Origin: Nitrospirota bacterium
Lineage (GTDB): Bacteria > Nitrospirota > UBA9217
Length of the DNA stretch: 5,307 nucleotides
Reading direction: 5' to 3'
Assembly (NCBI GenBank): GCA_021788515.1
Contig: JAJYKN010000143.1
Location: forward strand, 1 to 5,307
The first letter of the stretch is position 1. Every line of letters starts with the position of its first letter. Both the position numbers and the translations under genes were made by a program. This document shows, piece after piece, positions 1 to 5,307 of this stretch. The notes beneath the pieces were generated by a model. That model saw nothing but the letters and a program-made list of their open reading frames with translations. It ran no database searches and was not told the origin of the DNA.

Positions 1-2589
1 GTCACGTTCGTGGCCGTTGTCGGCATTACGCCCTACCTCGGACTTCAGCTCAAGGCCGTGATGACATCCTTCTCCCTGCTTTCGGGCAGGCCCGAAGGCA
101 GCCATTTAACGGGTGCGTTCATCTCGCTCCTGCTCGGCGTGTTTGCCATAATTTTCGGCGCGCGCAGGCTCGACGCTTCGGAGCGGCATGGGGGCCTGGT
201 TTTTGCCGTGGCTTTTGAGTCGGCGATCAAGCTTATTGCTTTCCTCCTCGTCGGGTTCTTCGTGACCTATGGACTCTTTCATGGGTTCGGCGACATCTTC
301 AGCAGGATCCAGCATGGGCCCTATGCGTCTCTCATGAAGATCGGCGAGGGATCCCCGGTAAGCTTGCTCGAATGGATCTCGCTCACCTTTCTGTCCATGA
401 TGGCCATCCTGTTCCTTCCCCGCCAGTTTCACGTGGCCGTGGTGGAGAACTATTCCGTGGACCACATCAAAAAGGCCATGTGGCTTTTTCCGCTCTATCT
501 TTTTTTGATCAACATCTTCGTGCTGCCCATAGCTTACGGCGGACTGCTCCTCGGCGACGTCCAGTCGAAGGCGGACTATTTCGTACTCAGCATTCCCATG
601 CACTATGGTCACTCGCTCCTCGCCATTATCGTGTTTATCGGCGGTTTTTCCGCGGCCACGGCCATGATCATTGTTGAGTCCATCGCTCTTAGCACCATGG
701 TCATGAACAGCTTTGTTATGCCCACGTTATGGGACCTCTCCGCCATTAAGAATTTCCACGCCGTGATCCTGAACATCAAGCGGCTGGTGATCCTGGGCTG
801 CGTGTTCCTCGGTTATGCTTTTGCCATTTACGTCGGCGAGTTCTACAGCCTCGTGGACATCGGCCTGAAATCGTTCGAGGCCGTTACGATCTTTGCGCCG
901 TCCATTCTTCTCGGCCTCTATTGGAAGGGAGGAAACAAGAAGGGCGCGATCGCGGGCATCCTGGCCGGCTTCAGCGTCTGGATCTACACGCTGCTCATTC
1001 CGTCGCTCATGCGCGCCGGCATCATCCAGAAGGGCGACCTCCTGGAGGCGCTCTTCAACTCAACGCTTTTGAACCCCACGGCGCTCTTCGGGCTCCAGGG
1101 TCTGGACCGCTGGAGCCATTCCCTGTTCTGGGGCCTGTTTTTGAATATCTGCTTCTACGTGGGGATCTCGCTCCTTACCCGGCAGTCCGATGCCGAGACG
1201 CACCAGGCGATCGTGTTCGTGGATTCCTTTTCACCGCTTCCGATCGGGCCCGTGTACCGGCCTACCGGGATCGCCGAGGTAGAAAACATCCTGGGACAGT
1301 ACATCGGCCCGGCTGAGGCGCGCGAGGTTGTGGACGGTTTTCTCAAGAAGAACGGCCTGACCCGGTTGTCAATAGCCGGCGACTGGCTTCTGAAGCTCCG
1401 GCAAGAGGCAGAGCGCACCCTGTCCGGCGCGCTGGGAACGTCCATCAGCACCTTGGTATTCCAGGACCGGATCGTCCTGACCCACGATGACGCTCAGCGC
1501 GTTTCGAACTCCATCCAGCAGATTTCCCGCAGTCTCCGGTTATCGCGCCAGGAGCTTGCGGAAGCCAACCGGCAACTTGCCATGCTGAAGGAGTTCAGCG
1601 AAAACATCATTGAAAGCCTTCCCCTCGGCGTTGCCACGCTGGATGAATCGCTGCGGGTAAAGTACTGGAACAGCGGCATGGAGATGATCACGGGCGTGGA
1701 AAAATCAGACGCACTCGATTGCGACGCGTCCCTCCTGCTGACCTGCCTGGAACCGAGGTTGTTCACGCCTCAGGTGCGTGAGGGGGAGATCACCTGCAAA
1801 CGGAATTTCGATCCGCAGATCATCCTGAAAGGCTACGTCAGTCGTCTTACCGGCGCCCAGAAGGGGTACGTGCTCGTGCTCGAGGATATTACGGAAAAGA
1901 AAAAGATCGAGGAGGAGCTCTTCCGCGCCACCAAACATGCGAGCGTCGGCAGGCTCGCCGCCGGTGTTGCGCACGAAATCGGGAACCCCCTTGCCTCCAT
2001 CTCATCGCTGGTGCAGGAACTCCAGACCGAAGACCTGTCGTCGTTCACGAAGGAATCACTCACCACGATCAACCAGCACGTGCATCGCATCGCGCGCATC
2101 GTGCGCAACCTCGGCGACTTCGCGCGTCTCTACCCGCGCCAAAAAGTGGCGACGGACCTGAAGGATATCCTGGAGAACACCCTCAACCTCGTCCGCTACG
2201 ACAAAAATTTCCGGAAAATCGAAATCCGTTCCGATGTGCAGGACACGCCGCCGCTCAAGATCGACCCCGATCAGATCCAGCAGGTGTTCCTGAACCTGAT
2301 CCTGAACGCGCGCGACGCCATGCCCGACGGCGGCAACCTCGATATCTCGGTAACACAGTCCAATGGAAACGTTCTGATGCGGTTCGCGGACACGGGACAC
2401 GGCATCGACGCCGAGGTGAGGGACAAGGTTTTTGATCCCTTCTTCAGCACCAAGGGGCCGACGAAAGGCACGGGTCTGGGCCTTTCCATCTGCTACAGCA
2501 TCATCAAGGACCACGGCGGCACCATCGAGATCGATTCCGAAAAAGACAAGGGTACGCGGTTTACCATAAAAATGCCGGTGGACGCGTAG
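1..2589 (+). CDS. SSS-family transporter-fused sensor histidine kinase (CbrA-like), 5' truncated by window edge
   Basis: The frame is open from the first base, so the true start lies upstream; 862 codons are visible (residue 1 = codon at base 1). Residues 1-392 hold about ten hydrophobic segments of a sodium:solute symporter (SLC5/SSS). Hallmarks are PYLGLQLKAV near the left edge and GARRLDASERHGG (about 53-65). A 13-segment fold would lack roughly three N-terminal helices here. Residues ~425-490 resemble the STAC linker (AERTLSGALGTS). A short coiled coil follows, then a PAS domain (~531-632). The HisKA H-box GVAHEIGNPL has the phospho-acceptor His at 658 (base 1972). The HATPase domain shows an N-box (NLILNARDAM), G1 (DTGHGI), F-box (FDPFF) and G2 (GTGLGL). 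All kinase motifs are intact, so it should autophosphorylate and pass phosphate to the adjacent NtrC-type regulator. CbrA of Pseudomonas has this order. No C-terminal receiver is present, unlike CrbS/MxtR-type relatives. The ligand is unknown. Confidence in the architecture is high; orthology to CbrA is not established. Confidence 0.93.
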   Translation, partial: VTFVAVVGITPYLGLQLKAVMTSFSLLSGRPEGSHLTGAFISLLLGVFAIIFGARRLDASERHGGLVFAVAFESAIKLIAFLLVGFFVTYGLFHGFGDIFSRIQHGPYASLMKIGEGSPVSLLEWISLTFLSMMAILFLPRQFHVAVVENYSVDHIKKAMWLFPLYLFLINIFVLPIAYGGLLLGDVQSKADYFVLSIPMHYGHSLLAIIVFIGGFSAATAMIIVESIALSTMVMNSFVMPTLWDLSAIKNFHAVILNIKRLVILGCVFLGYAFAIYVGEFYSLVDIGLKSFEAVTIFAPSILLGLYWKGGNKKGAIAGILAGFSVWIYTLLIPSLMRAGIIQKGDLLEALFNSTLLNPTALFGLQGLDRWSHSLFWGLFLNICFYVGISLLTRQSDAETHQAIVFVDSFSPLPIGPVYRPTGIAEVENILGQYIGPAEAREVVDGFLKKNGLTRLSIAGDWLLKLRQEAERTLSGALGTSISTLVFQDRIVLTHDDAQRVSNSIQQISRSLRLSRQELAEANRQLAMLKEFSENIIESLPLGVATLDESLRVKYWNSGMEMITGVEKSDALDCDASLLLTCLEPRLFTPQVREGEITCKRNFDPQIILKGYVSRLTGAQKGYVLVLEDITEKKKIEEELFRATKHASVGRLAAGVAHEIGNPLASISSLVQELQTEDLSSFTKESLTTINQHVHRIARIVRNLGDFARLYPRQKVATDLKDILENTLNLVRYDKNFRKIEIRSDVQDTPPLKIDPDQIQQVFLNLILNARDAMPDGGNLDISVTQSNGNVLMRFADTGHGIDAEVRDKVFDPFFSTKGPTKGTGLGLSICYSIIKDHGGTIEIDSEKDKGTRFTIKMPVDA

Positions 2590-2654
2590 GGCTTTATCCG
2601 CAGGGCATACAGATAGGCTGATATTCAAAAAGCAGTTGCAAATACGGTTTCAAC

Positions 2655-2659
2655 GAGGT
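2655..2659 (+). promoter_or_regulatory. Ribosome binding site for the sigma-54 activator
   Basis: GAGGT lies four bases before the ATG at 2664. It is the best Shine-Dalgarno match in the 74-nt gap and supports that start, which also places the receiver's first strand at residue 4, the usual position for the family. I see no convincing terminator or sigma-70/sigma-54 promoter in 2590-2654, so co-transcription with the upstream kinase is likely. Confidence 0.7.
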
Positions 2660-2663
2660 AGTA

Positions 2664-4013
2664 ATGTCCAAGAGCATATTGATCGTAGAAGATGAAGAGA
2701 CCTTGCGCGAGTCCATGAAGCGGATCTTCGCCAAAGAAGGGTTTGCAGTGGAAGGTGCGGACTCGGCGGAGAAAGCTCTTGCTCTCCTCGAGACGAATGT
2801 CTACGATGTCATCATATCGGACATCATCCTGCCGGGCATGGACGGGATCGAGATGCTCGGGAAGGTGAGGGAACAGATCCCGGACCAGATCTTCATCGTG
2901 GTAACTGCCTATGCGTCCCTTGACACCTCGGTAAAAGCGCTCCGCGCCGGGGCTTATGACTACATCATGAAGCCGATCATCCACGAAGAGATCAAGCAGA
3001 TCGTGCGGAACGCGCTCCGGCAGAAGAGCCTCCAGTCCGAGAACGTGCTCTTGAAGCGCGAGATCGGCAAAGACTATGACTTCAGCAGCATCATCGGCGG
3101 GAATGCAGCGCTCTTGGCCATCCTGGATGAGGCGAGAAAAATAACAGATACGAAAAGCAATGTTCTCCTCCTCGGTGAGACGGGGACGGGCAAGGAGCTC
3201 TTTGCGCGGGTCATCCATCACAACAGTTCCCGGCGTGACATGCCCTTTGTGCCCATCAACTGTTCCGCCATCCCCGAAAATCTCCTCGAAACAGAGCTCT
3301 TCGGCCACGTGCGCGGCGCTTTTACGGGCGCTGTTGCGACAAAGAAGGGGATTCTCGAAGATGCCGAAGGCGGTACGGTATTTCTCGATGAGATCGGCGA
3401 CATGAGCATGGCGCTTCAGGCGAAGCTTTTGCGCGTGATCGAAGACCAGGTCATCCGGCCTGTCGGCAGCACCAGAGGGGCCAAAGTCGATATCCGGATC
3501 ATTACCGCCACCAACAAGGACCTCAAAGCAGCGGTGCGCGAGGGGGCATTCCGCGAGGACCTCTACTACCGCATCAATGTGATCTCCCTCCGGATCCCCC
3601 CGCTTCGGGAGCGAAAGGAAGATATCGGTGCGCTCGTACGACACTATCTCGGACGATATGCGAACGATCTGGGAAAGCGGGTTAAAGAAGTATCACCGGA
3701 GGCCATGGACATCCTGATGAACTATGAGTGGGCCGGGAACGTGCGCGAGCTTCAGAATGTAATTGAACGGGCCATCCTTATTTCCGACGGCGATCTCATC
3801 AGGCCCGAGCACCTGCCCGGAGGCGTTAAAGCCGAGACATCGTTCCATCACCAATCCTTTGATCAAAGACTCTCGATTGAGGATTACACCAAGGCGTTCA
3901 TTCAGCGGTACCAGACGGAATGCAACGAACAGCAGCTCGCGGACATGCTCGGGATCACGCGCAAGTCTCTCTGGGAAAAGCGGAAAAAGTGGGGGATGCC
4001 GAAAGAGCGGTAA
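2664..4013 (+). CDS. NtrC-family sigma-54-dependent response regulator
   Basis: This complete 449-residue protein has the usual NtrC-type length and three domains. The receiver (~1-120) has acidic residues E9/D10, phospho-acceptor D53 in SDIILPGMDG, T81 and K103, so it should be phosphorylatable. The AAA+ domain (~140-375) has Walker A GETGTGKE (171-178, K177), the sigma-54-contacting GAFTGA loop (218-223), Walker B TVFLDE (238-243) and candidate arginine fingers R297/R303. It therefore should remodel sigma-54 holoenzyme by ATP hydrolysis. The late motif usually written WPGNVREL reads WAGNVREL (W356, A357). The C terminus (~405-449) carries a Fis-type helix-turn-helix, QQLADMLGITRKSLWEKRKK, for binding upstream activator sites. 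The gene lies 74 nt after the transporter-kinase, its most likely phosphodonor, and 125 nt before a second kinase. Target genes cannot be read from this window. CbrB is a plausible relative by context, but many NtrC paralogues look alike, so no symbol is given. Confidence 0.97.
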   Translation: MSKSILIVEDEETLRESMKRIFAKEGFAVEGADSAEKALALLETNVYDVIISDIILPGMDGIEMLGKVREQIPDQIFIVVTAYASLDTSVKALRAGAYDYIMKPIIHEEIKQIVRNALRQKSLQSENVLLKREIGKDYDFSSIIGGNAALLAILDEARKITDTKSNVLLLGETGTGKELFARVIHHNSSRRDMPFVPINCSAIPENLLETELFGHVRGAFTGAVATKKGILEDAEGGTVFLDEIGDMSMALQAKLLRVIEDQVIRPVGSTRGAKVDIRIITATNKDLKAAVREGAFREDLYYRINVISLRIPPLRERKEDIGALVRHYLGRYANDLGKRVKEVSPEAMDILMNYEWAGNVRELQNVIERAILISDGDLIRPEHLPGGVKAETSFHHQSFDQRLSIEDYTKAFIQRYQTECNEQQLADMLGITRKSLWEKRKKWGMPKER

Positions 4014-4033
4014 AAAATTGAGTACGGTTTTGA

Positions 4034-4054
4034 GTTCGCCGTTCAAGGTTCAGA
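4034..4054 (+). repeat. Three tandem GTTC-led heptamers
   Basis: Three consecutive 7-base units begin with GTTC: GTTCGCC, GTTCAAG and GTTCAGA. They overlap the left arm of the inverted repeat. A nearby imperfect direct repeat, TTGAGTACG (4018-4026) and TTGAGTTCG (4030-4038), adds to the repetitive character of the stretch. Degenerate heptamer arrays occur in intergenic DNA of various bacteria. Three copies is too few to exclude chance. Confidence 0.4.
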
Positions 4055-4055
4055 G

Positions 4056-4077
4056 TGCGGAAAGCTGACTGTCCGCA
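4056..4077 (+). other. Small hairpin inside the inverted-repeat element
   Basis: TGCGGA (4056-4061) pairs perfectly with TCCGCA (4072-4077) around a 10-nt loop, and one more G-U pair is possible outside (4055/4078). It sits in the loop of the larger inverted repeat, giving a nested fold. It is not followed by a T-run, so I do not call it a terminator. Confidence 0.4.
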
Positions 4078-4124
4078 TGATTTGTGACATCCTGTTTTTG
4101 CCACGGTGAATGTTGAACTCAAAA

Positions 4125-4129
4125 CGAGA
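4125..4129 (+). promoter_or_regulatory. Weak candidate ribosome binding site for the second kinase
   Basis: CGAGA ends nine bases before the ATG at 4139. It is only a partial Shine-Dalgarno match, in an otherwise A/T-rich initiation region. It abuts the right arm of the inverted repeat (one base shared), so pairing of that arm could affect ribosome access. An in-frame TAA at 4133-4135 rules out starts further upstream. The alternative start is ATG at 4157. Confidence 0.35.
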
Positions 4130-4138
4130 CTTTAAAAT

Positions 4139-5307
4139 ATGTTATTAAAGAAAAAAATGGCTCTCAGCTTCTTCATCAGCGCCTTTATCATCGCTATCCT
4201 GGCGGCGTTCGTGTATGTGAACTTCATCGAGATCAGGAAAGAGATCCGGTATCTCGAGATCACCGATACGCTCAACCGGAAATCGCTCCAGCTCCGAAGG
4301 CATGAGAAAAACTATTTTCTTTACAGCCCGAAGAAAGCCGATGAAGAAGCAGCTGCCGTCCACGACTACCTTTCCCAGCTGAAGGACATGCTGGCGCAGA
4401 ATCCGCATATCGATCAGGCGGACCAGCTGTCCCTGCGGAGCAGCATGAATGAGTACGAGCAGCGCTTCATCAAGATCGAGACGACGGCAAAAAAACTGAC
4501 TGCTGACTTTGGCGCGGTCAGGACCGCGAACCGGAGAGATGATAAATATATTGCTCTGATTGAAGCGACCTTCCTGGAGCGACCGTCGCAATCCGCTGAC
4601 TTTCTTACTATGGTTTTTCATCTACCGCGCCAGCATACGCTGGTAACCGGCCTGCGCGAGCTCGACGCGGACATCACTTCGCTCAGGAAGACCGGCGAGG
4701 ACATCCTGATCATATCCAAGGACCTCGACAAGATAGCCCGGGAGAAGACGGAGACCGTGATTCGCGTTTCGCAGATCGCGATCCTCATCTTCTTCCCGCT
4801 CTTTTTCGCCGTAGGCATCGGCATGCTGTTCTTCATCACCACGAACGTGGTCAGGAGGCTGATGCTTCTGATCAACATTGTGGAGAAGACGGGCAAGGGT
4901 TCCTATCCCCGCCTTGCGGTCACGGTGGAGGACGGGAAAGCTCATGACGAGGTCGGTATGTTGATCGACAAGTTCAACGACATGGAGGACCAGCTTGCCC
5001 TCCACGAGAAGGAGCTGGAGCAAAAAAATCAGGAGCTGATCCAGACGAAAAAACTCGCGGCCATCGGCACGCTGGCGTCGGGCGTGGCGCATGAGTTGAA
5101 CAACCCGCTCAACAATATTTATCTTTCGGCCCAGGTGCTTGCCAGGGAAGCGGGGGAAGGTTGCTCCCCGCAAGTACTCGATGCCATGCACGATATCCTG
5201 GGACAGACCGAGCGCGTGAAGCGGATCGTGGGGGACCTGTTGGAATTTGCCCGCGGAAAAGAGCCGCAGCTGGATGCCGTAGACGTGAAAGAGTTGATCG
5301 CCGATAC
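4139..5307 (+). CDS. Membrane-bound sensor histidine kinase with periplasmic helical domain, HAMP and HisKA; 3' truncated by window edge
   Basis: The frame is open for 389 codons to the window end. The ATG at 4139 is the first after an in-frame stop and gives MLLKKK ahead of membrane helix 1 (~8-27), a sensible cytoplasmic basic N terminus. ATG 4157 (residue 7) is possible. Residues ~28-212 form a mainly helical extracytoplasmic sensor with no cysteines. It includes LRRHEKNYFLY (52-62), which resembles the RRxEKDF signature of HBM and related four-helix-bundle sensors in chemoreceptors and kinases. Helix 2 is ~213-235. A HAMP domain (~236-288) ends in DEVGMLIDKFNDM, then comes a coiled coil (~282-304). 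The H-box GVAHELNNPLNNI has phospho-acceptor His318 (base 5090). The ATP-binding domain should follow beyond the edge. Its partner is either the preceding NtrC-type regulator or a gene downstream. The ligand is unknown; HBM sensors such as McpS bind organic acids, but the match here is by motif only. Confidence 0.92.
   Translation, partial: MLLKKKMALSFFISAFIIAILAAFVYVNFIEIRKEIRYLEITDTLNRKSLQLRRHEKNYFLYSPKKADEEAAAVHDYLSQLKDMLAQNPHIDQADQLSLRSSMNEYEQRFIKIETTAKKLTADFGAVRTANRRDDKYIALIEATFLERPSQSADFLTMVFHLPRQHTLVTGLRELDADITSLRKTGEDILIISKDLDKIAREKTETVIRVSQIAILIFFPLFFAVGIGMLFFITTNVVRRLMLLINIVEKTGKGSYPRLAVTVEDGKAHDEVGMLIDKFNDMEDQLALHEKELEQKNQELIQTKKLAAIGTLASGVAHELNNPLNNIYLSAQVLAREAGEGCSPQVLDAMHDILGQTERVKRIVGDLLEFARGKEPQLDAVDVKELIAD

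Larger units (their letters stand above)
4027..4125. repeat. Inverted-repeat element in the intergenic gap (19-nt arms)
   Basis: The left arm 4027-4045 (GTTTTGAGTTCGCCGTTCA) and the right arm 4107-4125 (TGAATGTTGAACTCAAAAC) are inverted copies matching at 16 of 19 positions. The outer 11 bases match perfectly. The 61-nt interior holds a further 6-bp hairpin. The element fills most of the 125-nt gap between the response regulator and the next kinase. No uridine run follows the right arm, so it is not a standard intrinsic terminator. It could be a degenerate REP- or MITE-like unit, a transcript-stabilising structure, or a protein-binding region. I see no clear flanking target-site duplication. 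The arms are directly visible; the role is unknown. Confidence 0.6.

Noticed and set aside
2056..2628. Minus-strand open frame (190 codons) opposite the kinase catalytic domain
   Set aside because: It is antisense to intact HisKA/HATPase motifs and has no recognisable family features, so it is a shadow frame.
2625..3644. Long minus-strand open frame (339 codons) opposite the sigma-54 activator gene
   Set aside because: It lies entirely antisense to most of a gene with unmistakable receiver and AAA+ motifs. Its translation shows no recognisable domain and is rich in charged residues, as expected from the reverse strand of GC-rich coding DNA.
4026..4039. GG-N10-GC spacing resembling a sigma-54 -24/-12 promoter upstream of the second kinase
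   Set aside because: Only the GG and GC dinucleotides fit. The flanking bases do not match TGGCAC or TTGCA, and the site lies within the repeat arm, so chance is likely.
4056..4099. Hairpin followed by TGTTTTTG as an intrinsic terminator for the response regulator
   Set aside because: The T-run (4095-4099) begins 17 bases beyond the short 6-bp stem, which is too distant for a standard terminator.
4133..4138. TAAAAT as a sigma-70 -10 box
   Set aside because: It directly abuts the start codon and has no -35 hexamer at proper spacing. It is better explained as an A/T-rich initiation region.
4145..5191. Minus-strand open frames across the second kinase
   Set aside because: The plus-strand frame from 4139 is continuous to the window end and encodes membrane helices, HAMP and an H-box. 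The opposite frames are overlapping shadows.

Overview
The window reads as a bacterial signal-transduction cluster on the + strand, with three genes in a row. They are a transporter-fused sensor histidine kinase cut off by the left edge, a complete NtrC-type sigma-54 activator, and a second membrane-bound sensor kinase cut off by the right edge. The DNA is GC-rich with mostly G/C third codon positions. The gene types point to a Gram-negative bacterium that uses sigma-54. The style resembles Desulfobacterota, Nitrospirota or related lineages, but nothing here fixes the taxon, so that placement is a guess.

Layout: 1-2589 encodes the C-terminal ten or so membrane segments of an SLC5/SSS-type symporter, followed by a STAC-like linker, a PAS domain and a complete HisKA/HATPase kinase core (CbrA-like architecture). 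A 74-nt gap with a good ribosome binding site leads to the response regulator at 2664-4013 (receiver, AAA+ and Fis-type HTH, all key motifs intact). A 125-nt non-coding gap follows. It holds a 99-bp element bounded by 19-nt imperfect inverted repeats, with a GTTC-heptamer triplet and a small internal hairpin. From 4139 an open frame runs to the window end. It encodes a kinase with two membrane segments, an alpha-helical periplasmic sensor, a HAMP domain, a coiled coil and the HisKA phospho-acceptor box. Its catalytic ATPase domain lies beyond the edge.

How they may work together: the first kinase and the NtrC-type regulator look like a cognate pair, with adjacent genes and an HPK4-type H-box beside an NtrC-type receiver. 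Such pairs (CbrA/CbrB is the precedent) couple nutrient status or transport to sigma-54 transcription. The second kinase could feed the same regulator, or could belong to a further response regulator outside the window. No mobile element genes, tRNA, rRNA or CRISPR arrays are visible. I see no strong evidence for a wholly new system. The most unusual points are the two different sensor kinases flanking one sigma-54 activator and the structured repeat element between the second and third genes.
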